Part shown: positions 12,609 through 26,043 of the stretch, piece after piece
Layout of the letters: each line of letters begins with the position of its first letter
How positions within the stretch are numbered: position 1 is the first letter of the stretch
Source: Numida meleagris
Lineage: Eukaryota > Chordata > Aves > Galliformes > Numididae
Reading direction: 5' to 3'
DNA length: 64,000 bases
Assembly (NCBI RefSeq): GCF_002078875.1
Contig: NC_034413.1
Span: 64,582,252-64,646,251, forward strand
Position numbers and translations under genes: made by a program
The notes under the pieces: model-generated
What the model was told of the DNA's origin: nothing
The model's database searches: none
The model's input: the letters and a program-made list of their open reading frames with translations, nothing else

Positions 12609-15600
12609 CTTCAAGAAAATTATTTGTATTGATACAGACAAGGGAAAGAGGCTAAAAAGGCTGGGTCTAGTTAGTTTGGTAAAACAAAGCTTCAGTGAAT
12701 ACAAAATTTGTCTGTGTATTTACAAAATGAAGCTGATAGAAGAACCAACGGGTGCAAATCAAGCAGAGGTATATCCAGCACATCAGGGCCATCGGTACAG
12801 AACAGTCCTGTCACTGCAACAGTCAGACAGCACAACCGCGCTGCAGCGGATGCCATCAGATTGCAGAGGGATTATGTGCCATGATTGCTTCTGATGAAGT
12901 GGGGGATGAAGCTTCTTGGCCCAATTTTAGACCCTAAAGTTTATGGGCATTAAATATCTGTCAAAGTAGAGCAAGTCAAAAAGCAGAATGTTGAGCTAAA
13001 TTAGCTGATAATATTATGAACTACAAATTATTCTCTACCGTATTGTTTTGTACTTGTAACTACATCAATACCATATTAAAATGCCAGATTACTTTAAAGA
13101 CTCTATGTATTTAAAATGTATTAAATGTATTAAAACTTTATTTATTTATTTTATTTAACTACTCAATATCCTTCATGAATTGGAAGGTGAGGTTCTGAAG
13201 AACCTAGACAAAAGGAAGCCGAGTTTTTCTCATCACAATTTTGCCAGTCTCAATGCTGCTCCAGCAGCATGAGCCAACCTAATGATAAAAGGTTATTTCA
13301 CATTTTTATATACTGTAGATGGCAATGATTCAGAAAGAATCTCGCTCCTTAATTCAGCAGGATTAGGAAACCTCTTACAACAACCTCAATCACATTTCTC
13401 ATCCTGCCAGCACTGCAATGGATCACAACGCATGTGTTTCACGTTGCTGTTGCCAGCATAACTGTCCTACTACAAGCACACTGATTAATAAAATACATAC
13501 CGGACTGCAATAAACTCTAAGTATGTCACAAAATATGCAACAGAGGGGTCACAATGAAATGTGGGCAAGTCCAGAATGCTCATTATTTTGCAATACTATA
13601 AATTTGAATTATTTGGTGCAAGATTACAAGAGTTGAACAAAACCCAGAATATTTCAAGTATTTCTACAACAAAACCCACTGCAGTATGAAACTAGTGAAA
13701 GCAGTGACCTATTTTATTTCCTTGTATCCACTAACATTGGACTAACAAAACCAAATCCAAATGACCTCTGTGAAACTCAAGTATTTTTTTAAAAACAGAG
13801 TATCCCTCATTCTTCCTCTAGCAGGTTCTACAATAAATTCACACCCATATCACACATTCTCCCACTATCCACTACATAATGTTAATGTTAGAACAAGCTC
13901 TTTTCTCCGGGAATTGAGATTAAAATGTAAGAATTTAATTTGAAAGACATTTGCCTTGCATTAACAGTTGGGTTGATTCTTGATACATTTTCTCTGCAAT
14001 TTGAGAACATGCCTAGTAGCAGCAGCAACGTACAGTACTAAAGAAGATTACAAAATACTTTGCCTTGTAGCAGAACTCATATTCTGAGTTTTGCTTGCAT
14101 GCAACAAGCCAAGGGGAGGGATTTCACAGTACACCATTTTTAACACAAATTCATTTTGATATGCCATAATTCTGTGTGTAACTTTGAAGGTAGTCAATTC
14201 TGTGGGTTTTAATCTACTGAATACATTGCTCTGCCTCATCTAATTTTCAGAAAGTAGTAGAAGTGGTCAGAATTTTCTGGTTTCTTCTTTAGTTATTCTA
14301 ATGACAGGGAAAATACACAAAGGTTTATTGTTATTTGCTCATTATCTATACATGATCTGCACACAATTAGCTTTCTTGTGTTTAGTAGGTACAAGCTGGA
14401 AAGAATCTGTCAACTTAAGACACAGCCACCGTCAACTCAGTGCCTCTGAAAAGGCGTTAGGATGATGGATGAAACCCATAGCAAAAGGGAGAAAAAGGTT
14501 ACCTCTCCATCAGGTGAGGCGGTATATCAACCCCTGCCACATTCATTCAATTAATAGACTCTGCAGCTTGCAAACACTGATAAGGGCACTACAACTTAAT
14601 GATCTAATCTGTACTCCTGGAGAAGGGAAACTTAGTTCACAACAGACAGTTTCCTTGGACTTCTGATGCAGTCTCAGTGTATGGCAAGAAGCATTTTCTC
14701 TGCCAAGCCTGAAATGCACTGGCAGGAAAAAAATGAAAAATTAAATCTCACAAATACAGAAGAAAAGGGAGGATTAAAAAAGTCTGCAGAAAAAAGGAAT
14801 GTCAAGTTCTAAAGTGCAGCCCAAGATCTTGTTCCAAAACTATAGACTGCAGAGATCTCTGTTCCCTGGCAGCTTTAAGCCTCACTGTCTGACATCTCTC
14901 CCTAACCACTTTTCTCATGACAAACCCAACTGTCCATCAGCATGCCAGTTCTTCCTTGCTGTCTGAAATGGTATTGAAAACCAAGAAGAGCAAAATGCCT
15001 TATCTTGAAGAAAGCAATTGAACCAGGATGCGGTTATTATGAAATAGAATGATAGGAAAAAAGCCTTCCCCAAAGTATAAGTAAATGAAGATTGCGTGTC
15101 AGTGATCTAAAATACTCTGTACTCTCTACAATGCGAGTTATCACAAACAAAATTTGTACCTTCCCTGCATTCTTTTGCAGGATATTCTTAGTTATCTGAT
15201 TGCCACAAGAGGAGCTCATTGTTTTATGCAGCACCGTACTCCATTGACATGCCTCAGACAGTACTTTCAGAATAACCAGTAGTTACTATATTGCACGCAG
15301 AGAGGATAATGGATGCTTTCTGAAACATGTATTTAACTGATGCTATTAAATACACAATTGTACTGAAGGGTAGCACTGCCCAATTTGTAAAACTTGAGAT
15401 TATGAGGCAGGCACCATGAATAGAATTAAAACCATGTTACACTGAAACAATCATTCATATCAATCAATCTACATTTTCTTGCAGTATCTGCAAACTGAAG
15501 CATACATTGTGACTAAAGATAATCACGTTAGGGTTTTTGGCAATGCTTTACAATAAAAGCTATCTGTAATAGTAGACAGTAATTATTACTAAATGGTAGC

Positions 15601-15859
15601 AGAAGCCCTATGGAGTTAGGTATTATAACCATATTAGTCATACAGCATGATTAATGACACTGCAAAAAATCGTAAGTAGTTTAAGCAATAAACCCTTTAT
15701 GGGCAAAGCCCATAGCAACTACCCAGGTCCCACCCTGCCATAAACCAGATCCAGTTAACTCATCTTGCATTTCCAGTGCAGCCATCTAGCATCCCTCTGG
15801 AGTTGGTGAGGATCTGGACCACCAGTTTTCCTTACTTATTTGAATAGCTTGAACTATGC

Positions 15860-15908
15860 CATATGCTCTACACTCTATATGCTATATGCTCTATATGCTC
15901 TAATGCTT
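15860..15908. repeat. Degenerate (CTATATGCT)n minisatellite
   Basis: Reads catatgctctacactctata, then tgctatatgctctatatgct and ctaatgct: four to five imperfect copies of a nine-base unit. It may be polymorphic in length. Confidence 0.75.
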
Positions 15909-17890
15909 TCTTCACCCTTAAGAAGGGAAATGTCCCTTCCTTTCCAGCTAGATCTGGGTTCCAATTCAGTGAAAATCCCAAGACTTTTCTAAAATAGGAC
16001 CGAAAAAAAGACCTCATATCCATGGCTGTCCTTACTGATACTGATGGATTAAAAACAATCTCTTTTTTTTTCGTTTTTTCAGTCATACATTTCCTCTAAG
16101 TGAAGTTCCATGACAGATTTTAAGAAAAGAAACAATCTGCATCCATGCAGCTGAAACAAACTTCTTACGCCTTTGGGCAGAAATCCCCGAGGATACATCT
16201 GCAAGGTATCTAGCAAAAGGCAGTACCAGAGTAAGAGACGAGCGATTAGTAGAACTAGGTCTATAATCCTATACAAGGAAAGCAAACCATCATGTTCTTT
16301 ACTCTTCGTCATACACTGAGTAGCAAAACTATGAAACACAGAGTTGGTGACTAATAGCTTTTCAGCTTAAAATATACATGCTGCAACTTTTAATAATCAC
16401 ATCTGAAATCTGCTCATAGGGGAAAACACACACTCAAAACACTCTGATGAAGAAAGAAAAAGATTATAACTACATTTTTAAGTTGCCCTGTCCAATTTTG
16501 AGTCCTGACAACAAATGAACTGCTGCTTGGACTATTACATTAAAACAATACTGTGAAATAATTACAAGTTCTAAGATAAAATTAAAATTACCATAATAAT
16601 TCTCTTGTGAAACAATCCAATCTATGCAGGCTACAAATTGTTGCTAGGTTGAAAAACTATATTACCACCTCAAGTCAGGCAGAAAAATTATTCTATTTCC
16701 ATTACTTTGTACAGCTACTTAAGAGGTTATGCAGAGCAAGATGATAAACTGATTATATTTACAGATTATGTATTGGTCACATTTAGAGAGCAGCTCCATA
16801 CTTGCACACCAGCAATAGGAATCAGCTGTGCAAACTGTGAGTAAAAGTTCTCCGATGGTTTCTTGCTGACTAGAGCAATTATCCGAAACTCTGTGACCCA
16901 CGAGGCCAAATTTATAGGTCCCATAGGCAGCGTCAAGTTGAGCACATCTCTGTGCAGGTTTCCCTATTATATTCTCCTCGAAGAAAGCCCTTTTATCCTC
17001 TAGGCCTTGCACAAATGTGAACAGCAGACAACTCTGTTTGGAGATCTTGAGAAGACAAAGGATTCACCTGCTATTCTGCACTGAGAGGTAACATTCGGGA
17101 TTTCATGTTCTAACCTCCTGGACCACAAATCTGCACACCCATACTATTTAAGGCAACAAACTCCTGAGAGGTACCTGAACTATTTCCTTCCTTCTGACTT
17201 CAATGAGAGCAGAATGCACACTAGTACCTTAGAAAGGTTCAGCACTTTTCTGGGTCAGTCTTATACCTGCTTGCACTTAGAAAGGAGGTGCAAGCTTCCT
17301 CTTTTTAGTCTACTCTAAGATTTGTAAAGGTAAAATTTGGAGTCAGTTAACCAGTGCTCCATTGACGACTTCCAATCACACTCATAAAAGAGAATCACGA
17401 TCATTTAGCTTTATGTCAGCTTTTTAATCATAATATTCCCTCACAATTTAATTTGTTCTGTACCTACCGCCACCAATTTGAATATACACCACTGCCCATT
17501 AATGATACATTTATAGTTTATAACACAAGTTTTATAGGACAGGAAAATGATTAATATAAACCACCTCGAGCACCTAACAAACAGCACAAAAATCCTGACC
17601 GCAAACTCACATTTCTCTATGAACCATTAGTAAAGAGAAACAGTCTATAATCTGCAAGTTGTGCATCAGTTATCGCTCTTAATAGGTTCACTATCAGCTG
17701 ACAAAAGGAATCACAAGTGTGATGGGATCAGTAAATTAAAATGGGATAATTCTTTGTTATCTGAGCATTGAGCTTAAGTCTAACGATGCGATCAGAAGAT
17801 CAGCCTGAACGAGCATCTTAAGTATTGGTTTTCAAAGCGCTTGTGGTTTTGGCTCTCCTGAACTGTCCACTCTGAAGAAACAAGTCTCAA

Positions 17891-17960
17891 GGTGCGGATG
17901 GCACACGTACACGTGGCGTGGGCATAAGCAAGTCTGCTAGTCGGGACGGGCACGTGCAAT
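17891..17960. promoter_or_regulatory. CpG-richer patch with two CACGTG E-boxes
   Basis: Two canonical cacgtg sites, at 17910-17915 and 17951-17956. The first lies in cacacgtacacgtggcgtgg, which also contains an EGR-like ggcgtgggc. Several CpGs cluster here although the surrounding intron is CpG-poor. The regulatory role is inferred from motifs only. Confidence 0.3.
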
Positions 17961-19691
17961 GGGAGTTTCAAAACACTCCCGTGCTTTTCCTTCCATATCC
18001 TCTTCCATCCTAGGAAGAAGGTAACTCATAAAAGGTACCTCTGGGCAGTGTTATAAGGAAGCAGGGGGCTTCAGAGCTATGCTGTCATCGTGTCGGTGTA
18101 GGAAACAACTCAGGGAGACAATCCTGCAACTTAGACCAGATTGATGCTTCTAAAAAGACAGCCCCAAACTCACTACAGTCAGCAGCTGCAGACCCTAGAG
18201 AAACACCTGCTCTCTGCCTGCTTTCTTCTTGCCGTTCTCTTTGGCTAGTTTAATGTCTCTAATCATTTTACTGGGACATAATTTCCATTTAAACAGATCT
18301 CTTTGAATTACTGGATTCTTTATCACCACACTGTTTTTCTCTCACAGGTATTCCCTCCATTTCCTTTTAATATTCTTTTGTTATTCGGGTGTTATGAAAT
18401 GAAGATAATCTTTTTCAAGGACAGAGGTACACATATAATCTGAAGCAGGGAATTTTTCGGCATTTAAATTCAGAAGGAAGGATCTGGGTTTTACATGCTG
18501 AGTAAAATAAACTGTTGAAAACTTCCATCCAACCTTAGGTTCACTCTTGCTGCTTTGGTAAGGATTGTGGTGGAAATAATTATTGACATTTTTAAAAACG
18601 CTTAATTATTGGAAAGACCTTCTTTTTTGAAACCTAACAACTTTCAGATTATGTTAAGCCATCCATTACTATACACTTCTTCAAAATATATAAATAGTAA
18701 AGTAGTAAAGATAGCATATAAAATTGATGTAATTAGTTTTATAAGCAAATGCAGTCTTCCAATTTAAAATTTTTAAAGCACATAGGAACTTCTAACAAAT
18801 ATACAAAAGTGATTTACAGTTTTATAACTGCAATCTCGACAAAAGCTTGTCTCTTTTCAATATAATGCTTATTATCTCTTCTGCAAACATGTAAAATTAT
18901 TCTAATACATCAGGTTGGCAGGAGTTCCTGATGAGACAAGCAAGGGATTAACCTCACATCTAAGGACATGGGAATATCACTATTTTTTCCATCATGAAAA
19001 AGCTTTCCCAGAGCAGATCGTCTGTAGCTGTCTTTAAGGATTTAGCATCTGATTTTAGCCATGTTCTACCTTCAAAAGTACGCCAAGGGACATACTACAG
19101 AGCATTGTTAACCATGGCAATTCTTCTGCAAGTACATTAAATTCAATAAAAAAAAAACTTCTTAGAAGAGTTTCTCAGCATCTACTTAGAACTCAAGCAA
19201 CTGAGCTGAGCACTGGGACTGTAACTGTTTAGTCTTCTTTGCGAAGACTATTGTGGAACCATATCTAAATTATATTAACAGCAAATCAGTCTAATCTTCT
19301 GTGCACAATTTCTTATTTATATATAACTGAATAACGTTCCTTTAGAACTTCACTCATTCTCCAGACTGCCTACACGTATAATTGCCAGTGGCGGCTTGAG
19401 TACAGTTGATGTCTGTGAATACAATGAAGAAATCATGGCTCAACTGAATCTACTTTAGTTATCTTAATTCTTTAACTGCTTTTCATCCACGTTCTGTCTT
19501 GCGATTGCAAATCATACTTGTCAAGCTATACAGGCAAATATAAGCTATTGTCCTCCTGTTAAGAAGGCTAAGACAGAACGGCTGTTACGCATTCCTGTTT
19601 TCTCAACTGTGCTATACCCTTCTATCTCATATCTTCCACATGCTTCTGTGTTTATAGGTACTTTTCATTCTTTTATAATCTTTGCCTTAGC

Positions 19692-19764
19692 TACATGTAC
19701 ATATAAATATATATACGTATGTGTGTATATATATATACATGTGTATGCGTACATATGTATATCT
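19692..19764. repeat. Alternating TA/TG/CA purine-pyrimidine tract
   Basis: Mostly alternating ta, tg and ca dinucleotides, including atatatatacgtatgtgtgt and palindromic pieces such as acatgt and gtacatatgtat. This kind of sequence can be length-variable and prone to cruciform or Z-DNA formation. The ORFs across it on both strands are repeat artefacts. Confidence 0.85.
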
Positions 19765-22700
19765 ATCATATTTCCAAACAAAAAGGAGATGGTAAGTATG
19801 AAGGAGTTGGGTCTTTCACATATAAGGGTAATTGCGCATGGGTGCATCGAGGCAAGGTATGAATAAAAAGCTATGGTAATGTTCCAGTGCAATTAGGACA
19901 GAAAAATGGCTCCACATTTACAATATCATGTTAAAAGCAAGCATATTAAAAGGTGTTCTTCTTTTAAGCCACACTTAATTATTATCGAATGGCTTGACTT
20001 AAGGGAAAAATTAAACCTAAGGAAAACAAATCATTTTCTGCTGATCTTTGCAGCCTTTTCCTTGCAGATCTGCTGGTCTTTTTGTTGGCACTTGGAATTA
20101 AGGTATTTATCATGTCTAGCTAAGGAATACTTTTATTAAACATGTGAACGAATGTATTGATTTTGAATAGCCCCTTTACTTTCTATTGCATCAGGGAATA
20201 GCAGAATAATGTATGACACCTGTAACCTTCCTGCTTTCACAAGCTCAAAAGAAACCAATCCGTGAAAAGTTCCACAGGAAAGTAAGAGTCAATACTGTAC
20301 TTTGCATGTTCCAATGCAGCTTTAAAAAGACATCCGTAAGAACAACAAACCATTAATAAGTAATAGATGTTCTCTTGACAGCCCGAGGTCTTACCTGCCT
20401 TGGAAACACCTTACCATACATGAGTGAACAGCATTTAGGCAGCATTACTCTGTAATTGCACTCAGCTCATATATCAGCACTTTCATAAATGTAAGCATGT
20501 TTTACAACAGAGAATTATCTGTAGCTAGAAATTTGTACAAAAAATATATCTACTATTGAGCAAAATAAAATGCACAGAGCTGTGAACTTTGACAGGTACA
20601 GGATTTTACAGTACATAACCACCAAATGTGAACCTCAATCTCTTTAAACAGCAGTAACAAGGGAGTCTGCAATTTCACTAAAATGAAGTTTTCACAGTCC
20701 TCTGACTTAGAAGGGCTTGTAAACCCAGTCACATAACCCACACAGGAATCCCTTCTCTCACTCATGAGCACAGTACTATCAGAACGTGCTTCCAGGAGCT
20801 TCCGTTAGTGTCAGCAGGGATCTCACTCTGGGAATGAAACAGCCATATAACAAGAAGCATTACAGACACATAGCACACACTAAGATAGAAAAGTTCTACA
20901 GGCTAGATGATCATGGTATGGGATTGCAGAAAACATTCAAGATGGCTTTCTGTCACAAAAAAGTAATGGATAGAGGGGATAATACGCTGTGTGTGGACCT
21001 GTGTATGGGCATTAGTAACCAACTGTTCAATTGTGGTGAAAGTATTAATATACTGCTTTTTTTGCTAGGCTTTTTTTACCTTTATTTATCCTACACAGGG
21101 TAAACTGCCTACTACTGCTTTGGTGCTTATCTACTACATTATACAAAGGAAAAAAAACCAACACTGCGTCCTATTAAATTGTAGTGCTACACAGGAAAAC
21201 AGAGGAAACAGAATCATTTCATGCTCCAATAAATCAGTAACAGGCAATAGATTCAACCTTCCAGAAACACAAGTATGACACATACTGTCAGCATAGAAAT
21301 AGCAGGATTTTCCCAGCACACAGATCCCCATGTTTTGGCTGTGGAAGACAAAGATTACATGTTTACTTTCAAAAGAGGCTTTCATCAACTAACAGCTGTC
21401 ATGAAACATCACCACATGATTTACTAGTGTGCTGGGGTACTAAAACAAGCTGGCTTTTAATGTAGCTTCAGTGACTGAAGAGTTCACAGAAGTTCAGGAG
21501 CTGCATGTACCTCTACATGTGTCTTTAATAATGCCTGAAGTAAAGCAAGCTGTTGCTTTCTAAAAGTATTACATAAACCAATATATATCATGCAATGTAG
21601 TCTTGTAAAACTTTTGATCCCTGCATGACTTCTGTGTTTTGAGTTTACGGATTCTTCAGTACTCTGCAGTCACTCTGATCTCGTTGCTTGTTTTTTCTTA
21701 TCAACTTCATTGTGAAAATATGTATAGTTCAATCAGATGGTTTGTAGCATCCACAGAACAGAAGCTTGGAAAAAATGAAGCCGGATGTAAAGTTAAAAAA
21801 TTCCTATCTTCTTCCTGTTGGTCAAACACCATAAAACCAGAAGGTTTAATTCAAACTAGCCCGTGAACTGAGTGGGATCACACTCCCCACACAGCTTGGG
21901 GTAGCCTCCTCTTTGGGCTTTGGATCATGAGTTTGGTAAAAAAAAAATCATTTATTTTCTGCTACATGAGAGCTATTCACAAAAAAGCTCCCCGATTTTA
22001 CTTAAAAGATACTTAAAAGTGTTTGACACTTCTGAGCAAAGATGAGGGATGAAATATGTACCCAAGTGTGATACATGCACATGAATAAAAATACTAATAT
22101 GCTCATCCCATCAGTGTTAATCTAAAAGAAACATATATCATCCTTTCCCTCCGACACTTCAAATCAAAAGCTGAGATCGCTATCTTATGCAATAGGTCAA
22201 AGGCTTACTTAAAATTTTATTCCTACCACATCCTTAGGAAGTCCATCCAAGAGCTAAGTGCTCCTCCACTGAAAGCACTCTGCCTAGCAGCAGCTCCACA
22301 ATTGATGCCGATGAACCTGACACCAGGTTTTGTTTTATATTTACTCACTACTTCCTGACAGTCCATTTCACATAGCCACACTGAATACAAACTAGAGGTA
22401 CCTAAAAGCTTAGGCCAGTACAACAGGGTCAGCCATTGATATAAACGCTATCTTGGTGACAATCTGACTCCCCAAACAACCTTACCATAAGAGACTTCTG
22501 CAGAACTACAGCTTCTTCTGTGATATTTCTCTGAGTCAAGGAGTGAATTCCTCCATAGTATTGTATTCATACCTGCTATGACGAAATCAAAGGAATACCA
22601 GCAACGGCTGCCAGGAGAGCATTTTACTCTGACAGAAACTAGACTGAAATTTTATTAATGGTATAAATTGGCATTCAATGGACATCAGACAAGCTGACCG

Positions 22701-25700
22701 GATGCAGAAGCTACAGAGGCACCCTCAGGTTTACACTTTCCAGAAATGATTCCTGTTCTATCCAGATTACTTGCCAAGCAGCAAGGTCTCTCTGACAAGC
22801 AGGTGGTGTCCTCTAGCACTCTCCCACCAAGCAGATGTGACAGTGCTAGAAATTATGAGGTGATGATGTTGCAAATGTGAAAGATCTCTTATTCACAAAA
22901 GCTAGGAAAATAGTCATCCTTTCCACTCACATGCAGGCAAGCCAGAATCGAGCAACCAGAATCAGCAATTGCTGGAGGAAAACCAAGTAGGATATGCTCA
23001 AAGTAATGGACACACAGTCTTTTTACACAAAGTATTATCGGATTTGTACTAGTCACCTTTCCCCTTGTCAGAAGTGACAGGCTTAACCCTATGGTCAATA
23101 TTAATGCGAGGGGCATGCTGAAGTACGGTCTAATGAGTATTACACTCATCTCATTTGCAGGACTCAGGCAGATCAAACAAGGACCATTTTCTACTATTGC
23201 AGTAACATCTGTTCTTAAAAAGCCCAAGGCCGCTCTCCAGCCACAGACATTGATATCCATAAACAACATCATCTTCACTGATAGAATTTGTGAAATTTAC
23301 CCAAAGGGGATTTTAAAGATTTAACACTACTCTCTTCAACTACCGTGTAAAGATATACTCGGTAATAGTGTGTTCTATTGAACTTGTTCCATTTAGATCA
23401 GAATAGTAATCAAAATAACGTAAGTAAAGCTACTTCCTTTACTGCTTTAACATTTACTTCCAATCTGGAGTCACGTGTGCTGTATGTGCTGAACAAAAAC
23501 GATTTGTATTACTTACTGATATGTACCAGAGACATGATTAATTTATGCTGGGTCTATCAGTGTGCTTTTTAGAGTGATACTATAAATCACACCTACCGCT
23601 GCAGGCAGGGTTGTTGCGTTTCTGTTCCTACTGTTGTAGGAAGATGCAGGAATCAGGAAAAGAACAGTTGAAACTGAGAACAAGGAGATTCATGAGACCC
23701 AGCAGTTGCATTTTCTTCTTTCATGTCCCACATAAAAGAAGTTCAAGGAGGAGTTAATGTTAAACCACAACCTATCAAAAAAAATCATGAACTGACCCAA
23801 TTTTTTCCAGAGCTGGATAAAGACACAGCAGGCATAATACCAACATGAATGCCAACCTGCAGCACATACACGAGAGATGCCAACAATCAAAATGGAAAAG
23901 TCAGACTGCATGACACTATCTGGGAAGAAACTGGATGATAGGTAGGGTTAGTCACTGTGCATTTGTGCAACTTTCTTCTCGTGCCAAAATGGGCTCTATA
24001 TGGTATAAAAGGGCAACTGCAGTAAAGCAACAGATCTCAGTGGCTTTGAGAGAGAAAACAACAAAGATTTCACCTCAAGGAGAGATTATACTAAGGCAAT
24101 GAAAAAATTACTGCATTCAAATACAGTGAAAAATTCTACTTTCAGCATTAAGTAGTTTTCCTGAAGGATCTTTGCACTCCTTAAATACATTCACCTCTAG
24201 TAATATTACAAAACAGATTTAAAACTGCATGGATATACCACAATGCAATTCTGGAAATTAAGTTCGGTTTCAAAAGCTTTCTTCTTCTACAGTAACTGTC
24301 ACATATTTATCAAACTAACCATTGTGTCATTTTAAGGCTTTGGCAGATTTATACAGATATTAAGAAAGAAAACTTCGATTTACTTCAGACTCTTAGCCTG
24401 GAATATTGCTTACTTGGTATGAAAGGAAACGTCAATCAATAAAAAACCCAAAACAACTTGCCTTCTGAAGTCCTCAATCTCAAACTATATGCTTATTTGA
24501 TAGATTGAAGTCACACAATTCCAGATAGGAGCAGACAGCTTTCCTCGCCTGATTATGAAGATCAACTTCCAGCTTTCCATAAACTATCATCTTTTATTCT
24601 TTCACAGATGCACAGAAAATATTTGAGATGCAAAGAAGCATCCTCCAAATCACACTTTAACCTACTGTACTGCATGTATATTTAGGAATGTTTATTTAAA
24701 TGAACTCAGTTCAGGAATTGCACAGATTTAAAAGACTTACACTATAATCTATGTTCTTACTTCAGTCTATCTGTATCTGAAATACAGAACATGTGGGCCC
24801 AGAGTATTATTGTCCGTCCATCTTCCTCCAAAGTACATGCAATTTTCTTGATTTTAACATCTCCTATCACCACCTGTCTTGTCTCATTTAATTATTCTCA
24901 CACTGGGGAAAAAAGCCTCAAATCCTTCAAATGATACAGAATCTTGAAGCAATACAAGTTTATCTAGTTGCCTGTTTCATAACTTGCTCCAGCAGGGCAA
25001 GAAAAATAAACTGATTTAGGAAAAAAATCTGTTTGCCTAAGTAAATATCTTAATATTCTACTAAATATCAGAAAAAAATAACCTCCAATATTTATCATGA
25101 CAAACATAAGGTTTTAAAAGCAAACAAAGCACTGTAAATCATGCATTCTCCTAGCATCTAGTCTACTCTACAATAAAATCAGAGCACAATGAAACCAATG
25201 GCAGTTTTCGTCATTGGCAATAACATGGCCAACTGCAGGTGCCATTAATGAAAAGCAGAATCTTCTATTAGCATAAGTAATGTGGTTCCCTTTCCAGTGG
25301 AGCTCTGTTCTAGCCAAGTGAGAGCAAATGCAGGAAGAGACCCTATGCTCATGGGAGCGAGATGATTACCCAGGCAGTAAAACACATGGTTTTTTTATTT
25401 GCTTGTTTGTTTGTTTCGCCATTACTGAGATTGATCAAAATCTTTGCTGACGGTTAACAGAAACAACCAACCAAATAGGAACTTATCAATGACACGGAGG
25501 TTCTGAGAAGTGAAGACCATTACTTCTTAGAACATTGCTGAGAATTTTAACCAATACAAAATGCTGGAAATGAAAACGTCCACCATTATGCACAATACAA
25601 GGATAAGCCTTTTAAATTTTAACTTATGGTAGTAATCATTCAGCCAAAAGCCTGTTACGCTTAACAAATTTCAGAGGGAAAGCAATTTTTTGGCTTCAAC

Positions 25701-25792
25701 TCTTTCCATTCAAGCGGTCATGAAGTTTCATTGGTCTTTTTGAACCAAAGCATGCTCCCACATTTTAAGTGTAATTCTCTTATGCAACCTAC

Positions 25793-25926
25793 CTGGAAAA
25801 CTGCTCTTGTAGGCCACGCATCTGAGCTCTGTTACGCTCTGACTCCAGTGTTACCTCCCGTAATCGTTTTTCGCTCTCAAGCCTTAAATGTCTTTCTTCC
25901 TCCAACTCATGTATCAGTTTCTCACG
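25793..25926 (-). CDS. NCKAP5: NCKAP5 internal coding exon (134 nt), downstream of the two in this window
   Basis: Next coding exon of NCKAP5. On the minus strand the acceptor tatggtctttcag sits immediately before 25926, and the donor AG|gtaggt follows 25793. The exon starts in phase 0, so it joins the 47528 exon without a frame change. It encodes 44 full codons plus two bases (AG) of a split codon, probably Arg or Ser. The peptide begins REKLIHELEEERHLRLESEK, runs through LREVTLESERNRAQMRGLQE and ends QFS. Heptad-like spacing of L, I, V and M among Glu/Arg/Lys indicates a coiled coil without proline. From memory it matches mammalian NCKAP5 closely, with a few substitutions such as Arg for His at residue 1. 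The mammalian protein continues with a segment beginning MEETV, which I could not find between 1 and 25792, so the next exon probably lies beyond the left edge. The Met-initiated 60-codon frame at 25971 is intron read-through. Confidence 0.93.
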
Positions 25927-26031
25927 CTGAAAGACCATAAAAGTTAAAAAATTACTGTATATGAAAAACACTTTTAGGATAAATTTTATATTTTATTTGG
26001 GAAAAATCATCAAATAACCAACTATTCAGTC

Positions 26032-26043
26032 TTTTTTTTTTTT
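26032..26043. repeat. T12 homopolymer
   Basis: Twelve T just upstream, on the sense strand of the gene, of the 134-nt NCKAP5 exon's acceptor region. It lies about 100 bases away, so it is not the polypyrimidine tract itself (on the sense strand it reads as A). Confidence 0.8.

Larger units (their letters stand above)
1..25792 (-). other. NCKAP5: NCKAP5 intron (partial), downstream of the 134-nt exon
   Basis: Noncoding DNA on the 3' side of the exon at 25793-25926; the far acceptor is not in the window, so this intron is at least 25.8 kb. It is AT-rich, with stop codons in all frames and no ORF of recognisable family. It contains CR1 fragments near 3.73-3.79 kb (minus) and 6.77-6.88 kb (plus), a (TTTG)n run near 0.67 kb, T15 at 3924-3938, A-rich/(AAC)n near 10.18 kb, a hairpin at 12.59 kb, a (CTATATGCT)n patch at 15.86 kb, a CpG-rich E-box patch at 17.9 kb and a TA/TG alternating tract at 19.7 kb. 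I see nothing else supportable between these. I assign it to NCKAP5 by inference from the exon's donor site. Confidence 0.75.

Noticed and set aside
19609..19892. ORFs on both strands across the TA/TG tract
   Set aside because: They are translations of a simple repeat (Tyr/Ile/Val/His/Thr runs).
24000..24015. TATA-like word (tggtataaaagggc)
   Set aside because: Isolated motif in AT-rich DNA with no downstream gene or CpG context.
25789..25971. 60-codon minus-strand ORF taken as a complete small gene
   Set aside because: The real coding part starts at the splice acceptor (25926); the Met and preceding residues are intron read-through and the stop lies inside the donor site.
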